Shown piece by piece: positions 28,487 to 40,820 of a stretch of DNA of 64,000 nucleotides. The notes under the pieces are model-generated. The model had not been told where the DNA came from, did not search any database, and worked only from the letters and a program-made list of their open reading frames with translations. Each line of letters opens with the position of its first letter. Position 1 is the stretch's first letter. Source of the stretch: Hybos culiciformis (lineage: Eukaryota > Arthropoda > Insecta > Diptera > Hybotidae); assembly GCA_964007475.1 (NCBI GenBank), contig OZ023273.1, forward strand, positions 31,735,287-31,799,286, given 5' to 3'. A program made the position numbers and the translations under genes.

Positions 28487-29070
28487 TATACGTAAAGAAG
28501 CAATGTTCAATAGACAAATATGGAGCATTTATTAAAAATGCAATTTTTCACATTAACTTGAATAGTGAAATCTTAAAATATTGGTAGTTATTGATGTAAT
28601 TTTTGATTAGTATTAAAATCGATACAGATTGATTTCTGATTGGTTCCAGATAAAAATTTGAAAAATTATATATATTTATTAAATGTTACGTTTTCCTTAT
28701 TGTAATCAGAAAATATTTCGGCACAAAAGTTAATTTATAGTGTGAAAATTGAAGCCGTTACCGTCGGAAATTGGTTTTTAAATTTTCAGCTTTCCCATTC
28801 TTTTTACAAAAAAATTAAGTTATTTCATATTTAAACTTAAAACTGGATGATGTAAAATTTCCAATGATATATTTTTATTTGACGATTTTTATTCTCTTGT
28901 TAATATATTTGTCGAACATTTTATTAACCTTTTTATTAGTGTAAATGCAAATGAATAAATAATGGCAACAATTCTCATCAGATTGCTTAATAATGTATGG
29001 ACCAACATAACGATTTAATAGTGTAGAATAGAATATAGGCGAATATTTTACAGTCGAAGTAGAAAGTATG
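28487..29070. other. Non-coding spacer between two mobile elements
   Basis: AT-rich with no ORF, repeat or site that stands out. Confidence 0.6.
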
Positions 29071-29435
29071 ATTTAAAGCAGCGGTCGGCAAACTATGACC
29101 CGTGGGTCACGGGGTGACCCAAAGCATCATTTTATGTTACCCGCTTCGAAATTTTGAAGTGGTTCCCAAATCAATGAATATAGTTTTTGCTTACAACAAT
29201 TGCATATAAAAATTTTTTGTTTACAACAGTCAACAATTATATATAAAATAGAAAGTTTTCCCAGCAATTGTTTTTGTAAGCCTTAGATAATAAATAAATT
29301 AACTTTTGATTTAACTATTTTTTTTTTAATTGCTTTCATATAAAATTGCCACTGACCCACTATAAGTTTAAAAAAATCTCATCTTAAGCGAATTTTACCC
29401 ACGACCAAAAAAGTTTGCCGACCGCTGATTTAAAG
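29071..29435. mobile_element. hAT-type MITE, 349 bp, with 8-bp target duplication
   Basis: The element body is 29079..29427. Perfect 16-bp terminal inverted repeats, CAGCGGTCGGCAAACT, sit at both ends, followed by a shared GTGGGT on each arm. It is flanked by a perfect 8-bp duplication ATTTAAAG (29071..29078 and 29428..29435). Ends beginning CAG and an 8-bp duplication define the hAT superfamily. There is no ORF, so it is non-autonomous and would have been mobilised by a hAT transposase elsewhere. The intact duplication suggests a fairly recent insertion. Confidence 0.9.
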
Positions 29436-32400
29436 TAACAATCATTTTAGTCAGACTCAGACAGCCCTTTCAATCATTAAAGTTGTGTTCATTATAATTT
29501 AGAAAAGAAACGGATGTTCAATGAATATTAATTAATTCATTCAATGCTTTGTTAACAAGGAGACTATATTTACAAAAAATTAGAAAAGAAAATACAATTT
29601 TTTAATTAATAAATTGTTTTTTTTTTTTATTATTAACTTCTTCAATTTTTACTTAATTCTATATTATTTTCATAATTCTATAACTTTTTTTTTACAATTT
29701 TTTTTATCATTACTTTAATAAACCTTAACTAATTTTTTATTTTTATTTTTATTTTACTTTAATAATTTTATATAAGACAAAAAAATTTTTAACACTATTT
29801 TTATTTAAAATTTTCTTCTTTTTTTTTTTTATATTTATAATATTTATATATCAGTTTTAATATTTATTTTTTTATTTTTTTTATCAAATTTTTAAAATTT
29901 TTTCTTAAAAACTATGTTTTTAACTTAAAAAATAAAACTTTTTGATAAATTTTACATAAAAATTTAATTTACAGGATTTAAAAAAAATCCAATATGTAAT
30001 GTGCGATTTTTATGTATACATATATATATATAACTATAATAATTAATTTATTTTTATTAATTTTCTCGATTTATGATTTGCAAAAATCATATAAAAGAAA
30101 ATGTATTTAAAATTGTACAAAAATTAAGATTTTCTAATAGATTTATTATATTCTGGATTGCACTAAAATTTTTTTTCCTTAAACATATGAAAACATCATA
30201 ACTCGAGAATTTGGTTTTTTTTTTTAATTCTTTGTAAATAATAATATTATTTTTCCTACGACAAAATCTTAGATTTGATGAGTTCTATACGAAAAAGTTA
30301 ATAGAAATATTTATGTTATTATAAATATTTATGGCATTGATAACAATTGGTAATGGAGAAGTTAATTCAAGAATTAAAATTTTTAATATAACATAAAGGC
30401 AAGTCAATCTGGTATTCTAGTATATGAGAATGAGTTATTTAATGTTTCACATCTAAGTACATATTTAGTTTTTTATAAATTTTTCTACATTTTCAAATAA
30501 ATTGCAAAAAAAAGGAAAAACAAAAATCATTATTTAAAATTTTATATCTTGGTATTTGTATAATACACTTTCGAAGGCCGTCTTCGTTAGACTTTTTCGA
30601 AATAAAAAACGTAAAGCTTACTATTTCAGTTGATGCTCTTCTTTGAATTTAAATTCGTTTTTTAACGAAAGCTGAGGTGGATTTTATTTAAATAATTAAA
30701 TCAAATCATACGCTCACGCAGTAAATTTTTGCAAAAATTGAAACTATGTTTCGGTGACTGTCATGTTTGCAAATTTATATTAAGTCTGAAAAAAAATCAT
30801 CATACAATTTGTCGAAAGTTAATAGACTTTTCAAAAATTCAAAAAAAATTAAATTATAAATTGAGCCCTAAACTTTTTATTAATTAATAAATTATTTTTA
30901 ATCGAAAAACGTTTAATCAACAGGCTCCTTATGTTATTGTAAGACTTCCGAAAAATATTCCTTTACAAACTTTTGAGATTTTGATAGAAAAAAAGAAAAT
31001 AGGGAAAGAATAATATCTGTAACACCAACTAAAGTAGTTTATTTTTACTTAAATTGATAATAAAAAAAACTATAAATCGTGTATAGTTTTTTTTTGTTTT
31101 ACAAATTAATCAATTCGCAAATACACATATAATATTAACTACTTAATTTTGATTTTATTGAAAATTTTCTTAAAAACTAGATCACTGTGTTTTTCTCTTT
31201 CTAATGGAATTTGTAAAAAAAATTTAATTAATTTATACATTAATTTACAATTTTTATTAATTTCTTTATAGAACTCTTATAATGACTAACGATTAAATTT
31301 TAACTGTAGAAATAAATTTGATTTCTGAATACATAGCTGGAATATGATTAAACCAATATTCTATCCAAAAAAAAATTACAAAATCTTCGTTGAATAGTTA
31401 TTTATTTTTTGTGGAGATGAACACCGCGTTAGAAGAAAAGGGCTTTAGGAAGCAAAAAAGATTTTTTTTAAATGTTCCAGTGCAGTATCTAAAATGCTAG
31501 TATAACTTAGATTACTATTTTTGATAATGTCTACGAAAGTGTACTCAACTTAATAATAAATTATATATTTATAAAAAAAAAAAATATTTGCAGAGGAAGT
31601 AATATTTCTAAATTCGCCGCTTTAAGCCGGCGGTGATTCTAGAAGGTATTTTTGTGATACAAAAACAAACTATAAAACTTTTAATTAAATCATGTTTTTG
31701 CTAAGAAACTTAATAGCTTAGCTTCGAACTTTAAATCATGGGCACGTTCAACATAGTAATATTTTATTTTTATATTTTCTGTTTTCTTGTAACAACATTT
31801 TAGAAAATTTAAGGATTCCTGCTTCACAAGAACATGTTAAATAATATGAAGTATTATTTAAAAACTTATTAATAAATTTCCAATAAAATAAAGAAAATTT
31901 ATCTTTTCGTATTGGCTGTAAAACTTTATTTCTTGTATACACAGCCGAAATAATATGCCCATGTGCCCATATGAGGCATGATAATACCGAAAAGATCCCG
32001 AAATCATATAGTATGATGTTCGATATTAGAATTATTATTTTTTTAAAATTCAATTTGTTGTATATTTGTTTGATTATTCTATATTTTACTTAATTTATAG
32101 TTGTGCACCATGCCGGAGTTTTTCTCTGATACTATGAGATAAAAATTAAAAACTAAAAAGGATGAATGCAATTTGTAATCGATTTCTACTATTAGTTTCT
32201 AAAATATATCTTACATATTCCTATTTTTATAAATCTACCTATTTTTTATTTTATTTTTTCTATTTAGTTCTTTAATTTTTGAAGAATTAATCAAAGGGTA
32301 TCGCAAATACGAGATTCATACTATTCGTCAATATAACTCCTAGAAGTTTCTCCATCATAAACCTTCATTTCTTCACAATTATTTGAAATAAAAATGGGAA

Positions 32401-32943
32401 GTATATGGTATTTTAAGTACTAACATTTTATTTTTATTTCGAGTAAGAAATTATGCCCAACTAAAAGTTTGAAATTTAAATATATTAAATTTTACTCTTT
32501 TTGTATGTAAAAATTTTGTACGCATTACAGAATAGTGTATTGTATTTTAATGTATATTTTCCATGTTAATTAAAGTTCTGTGCCACATAAAGCCGCCAAA
32601 AATCAAAAGAAAGAAGCAGGCTACCAGTATTTAGCACCTAAATAAAAAAATTCTTTTGCGACGTTAACATATCTTGCATGTTAATTAACTTCTTCTTTTT
32701 TTTTTCATCTTTATGGAAAATAAAATCGAGAATGAAAATAATTTGTTATGTTATGCAGCATAGAGTTCATAAAGTTTAAATTTTTACACACTTTTTTTTT
32801 TATCCATTTCCATAACTTAATAATCTTAATTAGCGACAAAATGTGTACTTACAAAAAGAATCTCTAAAGGAAACAAAGAAATCCACTGTAATATTTTTAA
32901 TAGAATGAAATTAAATTTATTTTCGTGCTATGTTTGGCTCTTA
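29436..32943. other. fkh 3' flank
   Basis: AT-rich, no gene recognised. A small GC hairpin, CGCCG...CGGCG, lies near 31616..31633. The minus-strand open frame at 31748..32053 has no recognisable motif and AT-driven composition. Confidence 0.55.
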
Positions 32944-32949
32944 TTTATT
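32944..32949 (-). terminator. Candidate polyadenylation signal for fkh
   Basis: This is an AATAAA hexamer on the minus strand, about 20 nt past the end of the downstream ORF and about 330 nt past the fkh stop. In DNA this AT-rich the hexamer is common by chance, so only its position supports the call. Confidence 0.3.
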
Positions 32950-32969
32950 TCTTTAGGTATTAATCATGG

Positions 32970-33239
32970 TCAGTCGGGACATTCATCATTATCAGTTTTA
33001 AGAGAATTAATCAAAGTGTTGCCATTGAAATTTCGATAATAATATTGATTGTAGTTATTCGAGTTATTATTTAAAATATTCTGTTGTTGTTGTTGATATT
33101 GTAAGAAGCTTTGTTGATGCTGCATTGGATTTGCTGAATAACTAGTTGAGTGTTGATAGTTTTCATCTCCTAATGTATTATCTAATTGCTGCTGTTGATG
33201 GTGATGCTGATGAACTCGATGTTGTATAGTTCTTAGCAT
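32970..33239 (-). CDS. In-frame Gln/His/Asn-rich ORF just downstream of the fkh stop (possible C-terminal extension)
   Basis: The 89 codons from ATG 33237..33239 lie in the same frame as fkh. The order after fkh is UGA, six sense codons (HQYPLA), UAA at 33255..33257, five codons (GRRAD), then this ORF ending UGA at 32970..32972. The product is low complexity: HQHHHQQQQ near residues 11-19, QYQQQQQN mid-way, then NNNSNNYNQYYYRN. It resembles the activation or spacer segments of insect transcription factors. The stretch is visibly richer in G+C than the 3' flank and ends exactly where AT-rich sequence resumes, which favours real or recent coding capacity. No domain is recognised. It could be reached by stop-codon readthrough, by alternative splicing that removes both stops, or by separate initiation; it could also be a decayed former C-terminus or plain 3' UTR. 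None of these is shown by the sequence alone. Confidence 0.4.
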   Translation of the reverse strand: MLRTIQHRVHQHHHQQQQLDNTLGDENYQHSTSYSANPMQHQQSFLQYQQQQQNILNNNSNNYNQYYYRNFNGNTLINSLKTDNDECPD

Positions 33240-33252
33240 ATCAGCGCGACGT

Positions 33253-33265
33253 CCTTAGGCTAAGG
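33253..33265 (-). promoter_or_regulatory. Short perfect hairpin overlapping the second in-frame stop after fkh
   Basis: On the mRNA strand the sequence reads CCUUA-GCC-UAAGG, a 5-bp perfect stem with a 3-nt loop. The 3' arm contains the UAA at 33255..33257. It begins 10 nt after the fkh UGA. Structures 3' of stops can assist readthrough, but a 5-bp stem is short and may be coincidental. Confidence 0.25.
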
Positions 33266-33275
33266 GATATTGATG

Positions 33276-34736
33276 TCACAAACTCGTTGTACCAGTTGGT
33301 GCATGATAGCTCAAACTTTGGTAGTATGAATCTTGTCCCAAGGCAGTGTGTGAATTAGTTAGCGGACTAAGTGCATTATAACTGGCATACTGGCTCATAT
33401 CATACATTTTTATGTCAGCTTTGGATTCAGTCGGTAATAACCGATTAATTGAGAATGGATGGTTTGATGGGGTATAACCACCACTTGGCTCTTGCTTTAA
33501 ATGATGCATTGTATGATAGTCACTTATCAGTGATGGATGGCATCTATTTACCATTGCAGATAATTCTTCTTGTTGGAGTTGTTGATGATGAGGTGCTCCG
33601 TGATGCTGTTGCTGCTGCTGTTGCAAGCACAGTTCAGCATTTGCATGTAACATTGCCAGTGCCTCAGCATCTTTGGTATGCGAGCTTAGTAAACCAGCAG
33701 ACTCCAATGATTTATGATGCTCTCTACTATGATGATTATGATGATGATGGTGATGATGATCATCGTGTAAATGATCTTTTTTACCCGGGCTAGTTGCCTC
33801 AATACTACTATTTGATGGACTTTTATGCATTTGTCGGAGAGCTTCTTTCTTTTCGTCTTTAAAACGTTTTTGCCGCCTTAAATAGCAACCATTCTCGAAC
33901 ATATTACCCGAATCAGGATGAAGTGTCCAGAATGAACCCTTCCCAGGTTTATCCGGTGTCCTGGGAATTTTTACAAAGCAGTCATTAAAACTTAAAGAGT
34001 GCCGAATGGAATTTTGCCATCTTTGTTGATTTTGTCTATAAAATGGGAACAAATCCATTATAAATTGGTATATTTCTGATAGTGTTAGCATTCTTGACGG
34101 ATTATTTTGTATGGCCATTGTTATTAAAGAAATATATGAATATGGTGGTTTTGCGTGTGTGTAACTTCGTCGATATGTTGTTGGTTTTTCACTACTTATT
34201 CCGCTACCTAAACTACCAAGGCCACCAGACGCACTAGTGCTATTTAATCTAGATCGATTTAGTACCGATGAATTTGGTGATCCTGTGTCTAAATCACGTG
34301 CACTAGTCATCCCAGCTGTTGAATAACCGGCAGCAGCTTGCATTGCTGCCATTGATGACATTCCACTGCTACCCATACAAGAACCCATGTTACCAAGTGG
34401 AGATCCCATCGAACCGTATCCCATTGAACCGGGTGTCATACATTGACTTGTCATAGAATTCATGGCTGCAGCAGTTGCACTCATACTACCCATTGCAGCG
34501 GCAGCAGCAGCTGAATTAAGAACGCTAGAATTGAATGTTGTTGCACTTTGAGGTGAAACTGATGACATTCCACCAACAGACATTCCCATTGAATTCATAC
34601 TATATGCAGATGCTAATGGACTCATATTACCGTTATTATTATTATTGTTATTATTATTGTTATTGCCGTTATTATTACTGCCGGGCATACTACCAGGTGT
34701 ACTTGACGAATGCTCTGGATAAAGATGTTTTTGCAT
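33276..34736 (-). CDS. fkh: Fork head, FoxA-class forkhead transcription factor (complete, intronless CDS)
   Basis: This 486-residue protein is a nuclear FoxA pioneer-type transcription factor that in insects specifies gut and salivary gland fate. The winged-helix domain spans about residues 195-291 (DNA 33864..34154). It opens with [10 protein letters not shown], carries recognition helix [13 protein letters not shown] (240-252) and ends YLRRQKRFK. The preceding RRSYTHA segment (189-195) matches the segment of vertebrate FOXA2 that contains its reported Akt site. N-terminally there is an Asn run (25-35) and a Met/Ser/Ala-rich region with [15 protein letters not shown]-terminally there is a His run (327-333), a Gln run (372-377), a possible sumoylation motif LKQE (413-416) and the FoxA conserved motif [10 protein letters not shown] (426-435), which is eh1-like and may bind Groucho. 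The tail TGTTSL matches Drosophila. The ATG has A at -3 and matches the family's MQK start. Length is close to fly Fkh (about 510). The stop is UGA followed by C, a leaky context. The gene stands out as a GC island. Confidence 0.97.
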   Translation of the reverse strand: MQKHLYPEHSSSTPGSMPGSNNNGNNNNNNNNNNNGNMSPLASAYSMNSMGMSVGGMSSVSPQSATTFNSSVLNSAAAAAAMGSMSATAAAMNSMTSQCMTPGSMGYGSMGSPLGNMGSCMGSSGMSSMAAMQAAAGYSTAGMTSARDLDTGSPNSSVLNRSRLNSTSASGGLGSLGSGISSEKPTTYRRSYTHAKPPYSYISLITMAIQNNPSRMLTLSEIYQFIMDLFPFYRQNQQRWQNSIRHSLSFNDCFVKIPRTPDKPGKGSFWTLHPDSGNMFENGCYLRRQKRFKDEKKEALRQMHKSPSNSSIEATSPGKKDHLHDDHHHHHHHNHHSREHHKSLESAGLLSSHTKDAEALAMLHANAELCLQQQQQQHHGAPHHQQLQQEELSAMVNRCHPSLISDYHTMHHLKQEPSGGYTPSNHPFSINRLLPTESKADIKMYDMSQYASYNALSPLTNSHTALGQDSYYQSLSYHAPTGTTSL

Positions 34737-37700
34737 TATTTTATTTATTTGAAGAATTTAAATTAAAATTTTCTGGATTTTTTATTTTAATTATTTTTTT
34801 GTTTTATATTCTTAAATTGTTCTTAGATTTCGGCATAATATTTTTTTTTTTATTTTATTCAAGTGCTTTTTTTTTAATTTATTATTTAAAAATAATTTCA
34901 CACCTCAACGTATGTATTTTCTTCTTAAAATTTTTTTATGTTGGAAGAATTATGAAAAATATAAAATAATTGAGTTTCTTTTGTTTTTCTTGAATTATTC
35001 TGACACTTTTCTTATTGTTTTGTTATTCCAATTTATTTTTTTTTTGTTTTGTTTCACTTCATATATAATATGTTTTATGTTTTATATTTGTTTGAATTCA
35101 ATTCAAATTAAAAACACAACTCCGGTGTTTTTCTTTGGTTTTCCCTTGGAAAATTTTTTGTTTTTATGAAGTGCTCTAGATTAAGCAGGTCGGGATTAAT
35201 TGTTTTTCAATTATACACTTTAATTAATAATTTCTTTTGTTTTAATATAAATTATGTTATCTAAGTACTTGTCCAGTTCAAAGCTAAACACTTAGATTAT
35301 TTTCTTCCTTTAAGCTATCAATTTTATTTATTTGAACAAAAAAAAAAACCATTGAAAATGAAAAAGTTTTTTTTGCCTGAAAATATTTGAAAGAAAATTA
35401 ATAACGTAATTTAATTAAATGATGAAAACTAGTTAAATATTTTATTAAAATAATTTATTTATTTGTTTTATTTATTTTTATTAATATGGTACTTGTTTCA
35501 AACAGAATTGTAAATATATTTAATTATACTTAATAACAGATTATTCAATATATACTTGGAATTATTTTAAATCTATATAATAAATTCTTATAGATTTAAC
35601 TAAATTAATTAAGATCAGAGATCATGAAGTGGATGTGACTATTTCAAATTTTGCTTGTAGATTTTTTGGTTTTTGCTTTCTCAATCTTTATTTAAATGAG
35701 TATTGTATTGTAAAGTATTTAATTAATTAATTTCAAAAATTTTATTATTATATCAAATATTGCAGAAGATAGTAAAACTATGCTAAGGAAATTAGATGAA
35801 AATAAATTGTAATTATATTATTTATTAGATATTAGATATATGGAATATGAAATAATTTTGAATTTACAAATTGTTTCTATTTTTTCCAGCGATTAATTAT
35901 TTTAATAATTTTAATATTCTTTTCACATAATGTAATAATTTTATATTCCTTATGTAAAATTAGTTGTAGATAAAATTAATAAAAAATTATTATTTAGAAA
36001 TATAATTGCTGATCTGTTCTTAATTGATATTGTTTTTTTTTTTTTTTTGAAGAATAAAATAAAATAAAATAAATTATTTTGATTTAAATATTTACAATTT
36101 GTGTATTTAGATTTTATTTCCAATTTTCATCAATTAATTTTTTTTTTTTTTTTACAAATTATTTAAATTAAAATATAATTTTTATTTCATTTTGGTATTA
36201 CATAAATTGAAAAAATATATAAATTAAATTAGGCAATAATATAAAAAGATATGAATCACAACAGAAGATTCATAAAATTATTTATTATATTTATCTTTTT
36301 TTTTTTTACTATTAAGTTTATTTTTGTTTATATAATTAAATATTTATAAATATACACTTGTATATATATATTATATATTTTATTGAATTTAGTGTCATTG
36401 ATTTTTAAAAAAATTCATTCAAAATTTATTCAAATATATAGTTTTTTTTCATTCATTATCCGCTTTGAATTTGAGTTTGTATTACCGACGTTGTTTATTT
36501 ATTTTATTTTTTTTTGTTTTTTTTTTTTAAAGCAATTAAAATAATATTATTTTTATTATAATATTATTCTCTCTAATATAAATTTTTAAAATACACAACT
36601 TATTGATTATAATTCCAAATATACACTAAATATTTATTTTGTAGTTTTCTAAACAAAACTTGAAAAATATTTATTTTTTTTTTCTGTCCATAAAAAAAAT
36701 TTTTTTTTTTTTTTTTACATAAAACAATATTTAAAATTATATTACTTGTATGAAAAAAAATATTTAATTTTTTTTTTTTTACTTTTTTTTCACTTTATTA
36801 ATCGTTATTCATCAAAATGCGACTGTTTGCAGAGGGGAATACCTACTTACTATTTGGCTTACTAGCAAATATTAAGCTCCAAAGTGTTCATTTTTCAGGT
36901 TTATACTTAAAACGAACGTCAATATTATTCAACTGAAAATTTATAAACATTTATTATAAAATAAAACCGACTTTAAGTAAAAAAAAAAAAAAGTATCTTT
37001 TTTTTTCACTAATACATCTAAAACTGAGAGAAAAATTTCATTGTAGCTTAAAAACATAAAAATAAAAAAAAAACATTAAATTGAAAAAAAAATACCCAAA
37101 TTATGCTTCACAATTAGAATTTACCTTATAATTTTCTTATCTAAATTCTCATTCAGAGAGAAATTAAATTGTATTAAAGAGATATATTAGATATTTTCTA
37201 CATAAAAAAACGCATAACAAATACAATTATAGATTTATATTTTTTTAATTCTCTCACACACTCAATAATGCTTCTGCTCATTATGCGAATGTGTTGAGTA
37301 CGAAAAAAAAAAATTTACTTTTTCATACGCAATCTCTTTGAAATTTTTAACACCAACATAATATTTTTCCTCCATTATGTTTTGAAACAATTTCTTGTTT
37401 TTTTTTTTATTTGGAAAGGGAAAAGGAAAAAAATTTGACAACCAATATTAATTGAATTATCCCCACTTTTTTTGTTTTTTATTTTCATGATGTATAAAAA
37501 CTCTCTCAGTTAAAAGGGGACGACTTTTAATCATGTATAAAATGCAATCAGATACAAATATCTTTTTTTTTTTAACCAGTTAAATTCATTTGTTTGGTTG
37601 ATGTTGCCTTGACTACGACATAAAAAAACGAAAAAAATTTGTTACCTAGAACGAAATAAGGGAAAAATTCCTAATATTTTTATGTTACAAAAAAAAAAAT

Positions 37701-38559
37701 GTTTTTTTCTTATAATGCTCCGCCTAGTTTTATTTTATTTTTTATTTTATTTTTTTTTTGGTTTTTAAATGTCAGATGGTTTAATGAAGAACAATAAATG
37801 AATAATTGGAAGAATTTGACGGAGTAGTAAAGAAGGACTACGAAAAAAAAAAATGGTTTATAAAATAAACTGACAGAATGTCGAAAAGATACATATTTTC
37901 TCTCGTCTTGTCGCATTAATAATTTAATGGAAAAAGGATATTATTATTTTTTTTTTTGATTTTTGAAATATGAGTATTTTTATTGTAAAGTTTCTTTGTT
38001 TTAATCGCGTGCACTTTAAGATTTTTTTTCTATATTTTCGTTTACATAACTTTGGATCGATATTTTTTTTTTTTGGCTTACACTTTAAATAGAATAAAAT
38101 ATTCTTGAGTGAGTAGGTACATTTTTTCTATAATGTTATTTTTAATTCGACTTACTAATTTGACGAAAAAAAATGTACCTATATATTTTTATATATATAA
38201 ATATATCTGAAAGTGTTATTTTAATTTAAATATTATATCAAAAAGTTTGTGATCATAGTTAGTAAAAAGAATAATAATGCTTATTTTTAGTTAAGTTGTA
38301 ATCATAAATTCTAAAATAAAGAACTAAAAATCCTTGAGTTTATTAAAAATTATTTTTTTGTTTTTTAGAATCTTAAATAATTTTTTTTTATTTCTAGATC
38401 CAATAGACTTTATAGGGAAAGCAGTACCAGTCGACAAAAGTAATAATTGACGAATTAGATATGCAAATTTTATATAACGAATAACCTTTGCTTTTGATAC
38501 ACACAGAGAAACGAAGAATAAAAAAAAACAAACAGCGCAAGTAAAATATAAAAAAAAAA
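34737..38559 (-). other. fkh 5' flank / probable 5' UTR and proximal regulatory DNA
   Basis: This is upstream of the fkh ATG on the minus strand. It is extremely AT-rich with many T and A runs of 8-14 bases. No conserved exon or protein-coding frame is recognised; short plus-strand open frames at 34535..34969 and 34912..35169 are Phe/Leu/Tyr translations of T-runs. The 5' UTR must lie in part of this block, but no TATA box or initiator can be chosen with confidence in such composition. Confidence 0.5.
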
Positions 38560-38830
38560 CACAACCCGGAAAAACCTTTTTTTTATTATAAAATCTTTAC
38601 ATGGGAGATATCCACCTCCCACTTCTCGACCTCCGATCAAGCTACAATGCATTGTCGCACCACTACGAGACCTAGTTAATATTAAGTATTTAAAAAGGAA
38701 AGACTGTAGATTACACAGAGAATTCGACACAAGCGGAAACTAACGTAGATCTGTCTTGGTTCGTTTGTTGATTTGAATTAAACGAAGGCGTGTATTCATT
38801 TGGTGGGCTTAGGTCTTTTTAATTTTTAAA
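38560..38830 (-). promoter_or_regulatory. Higher-GC patch 3.8-4.1 kb upstream of fkh: candidate promoter, leader exon or enhancer
   Basis: A compact patch of mixed composition interrupts the T/A runs of the fkh 5' flank. Read on the minus strand it carries CATGTAAAG (plausible 5' splice donor at the GT) and ATCAACAAACG (forkhead-like core). No long conserved protein is seen in it. It could be a leader exon with a 5' UTR intron running to the fkh ATG, an enhancer, or an unrecognised old insertion. Confidence 0.25.
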
Positions 38831-40536
38831 ATTATAAAATAAATTATTATTACCAAGTTCGTTTATAAACCTACAAACTTACACAAGTAATAAATGTAAG
38901 TTATTTATATTCTGAATAAAAATATAAATTATTATAAATTTTTTTTTTAAATTTAATTGAAAAATTAAAATAAGAAATATTTAAAGTCAAATTATAGATG
39001 ATCATTGATCTCTTTATAAATTGAAAACAGAATTTTATGATTACTCATATTAAAAAAAAAAAAAATCTAAATTTGAAAGTAGATAACAGCTGCCGTTGTA
39101 AGCAAACATTTCAAATAAATGAAATATTATTTTCAAATTAATTCATGTTTGAATCCATTTGCATAAATTAAAAAAAAAAAACACAAAACTCAAATTATAT
39201 TCACTTTTAGGTATATATTGCGAAAAACTTGTCAATAATATCGATCTAATATCGATCTACTTAAATTTTTCTAATGACGTGACATTGCCTTAGAAGATAA
39301 GAAACCAATCGAAATAATGAAATCAGAACTTTTGATATAAATTAATTTAATTAAAAATTACTTAGAATTTTCTTTCTGCACTTTTCATATTGCATTTTCA
39401 CTAAGTGTAAGTAGATCTGATAAAAATATCATGTATTGATAATAGGGCAAGAAAAAAAGAAGTTTTAAAGTAAATAGGACTAAAATGACACGCTAAATCG
39501 ATAATTAAGAAAATTGATAATTTGACAGAATATTGTGATAGGTTGCGATTAGGTTTATTTGATTATTGATTGTAATGATTATTTAAATTGTAACTCGAAA
39601 GCACAATTTCTAAGTTCTGACCTTATCATCATAAAAAAAAGTAATAGAAAAGTACCCGTTTTCAACATATCGATTTAAGGGATTTCATGTTTTTAGATAT
39701 TTTGGGTGACAGCCACATATTTCTTAGGTTCCGTCAGTACCATATATCAACGCAGTTTATTCGTATTTCATATAACAAATATAACAATTTTTATCGAAAA
39801 TCAGACCCCAGTCCCTATTCGTGGAAACAATCGTTTTATAACCATTTTTTTTAAGTTCATCTAATCAACAATTATCTATCCAACAAACTAATATCCTCGG
39901 AAACCATTAAAAGTTTTAAAAAAAATATGAAATACAAATATGTATATCAATTTTATATGAAAGTTATTTAGTCCCTTTTTGTCGGATGAGAGTCTTTACT
40001 TCCGAAACCCAAAATATTATAGAGATAGAGCTTCATCCTTTAGTCTAGATGAATGAGAATGAGATTTTCACGTATTTTAGTTGATTAGTTTTTGGTTTAG
40101 GTCGGAGTCCGGGTTTTTTCAATATTGATGAAAACAGCGTAAAAATTCTTTAATATACGTCTGACAGATACACCTATGCATTAAAAATAAATTATCTAAT
40201 TTAAGATATGCATTTTTCTTTTTTCGATATTCTATCTTGAATAATGTTGATAAAAATTATTTTGATTTATACTATTATATTGATGTGATATTTTTTTTGT
40301 TTAAAGTGAAGCGAAAAAAAATAAAATAAAATTTTTCTGAGGTTATGTTTTATGTGATTTAAAATTCATACCCATAATACATAATTTTTTTTTTTCTTTC
40401 TTTCATTTTTTTTTTTTTTTTTGCTTTCTTCTTTTTTTATTTTAAGTTTTGGTATTTTATAAATATACATCTGCCGTTCTGTACCTACATATATATATTC
40501 TGTACTATAATAATGTTGTATGTATTTGGTACGTGG

Positions 40537-40556
40537 TATATATATATATATATATA
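40537..40556 (+). repeat. (TA)10 microsatellite
   Basis: Ten uninterrupted TA units. Confidence 0.95.
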
Positions 40557-40800
40557 AAAAAAATTGCCCCTCTTCTATATTTTTATTCAATATTTGAACA
40601 AGAAGACGGCAGAAGGAAAATTAAATCTGTATTATACTAGAACTTATGCTGCATATATAATATATGGAAAAACGGGGTTGTTGTGGAAAAAAGAAAAAGA
40701 ATAAAAACCAACAAGAATTTTATTATAGAACATTCACTCTACATTTATTCATTTTACATTTGTTCTAAAATAGAATTTCTTGAAAGACACAAAAAAAAAA

Positions 40801-40820
40801 TAATAATAATAATAATAATA
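40801..40820 (+). repeat. TAA microsatellite after an A-run
   Basis: About six and a half TAA units directly following a run of A. Confidence 0.95.

Noticed and set aside
33449..33793. 114-aa plus-strand open frame antisense to fkh
   Set aside because: It lies wholly within the fkh CDS on the other strand and its residues are the complement of the fkh His/Gln-rich codons; no independent motif.
34535..34969. 144-aa plus-strand open frame overlapping the fkh start
   Set aside because: Tyr/Cys-rich part is the complement of the Asn repeat and the rest is Phe/Leu from T-runs.
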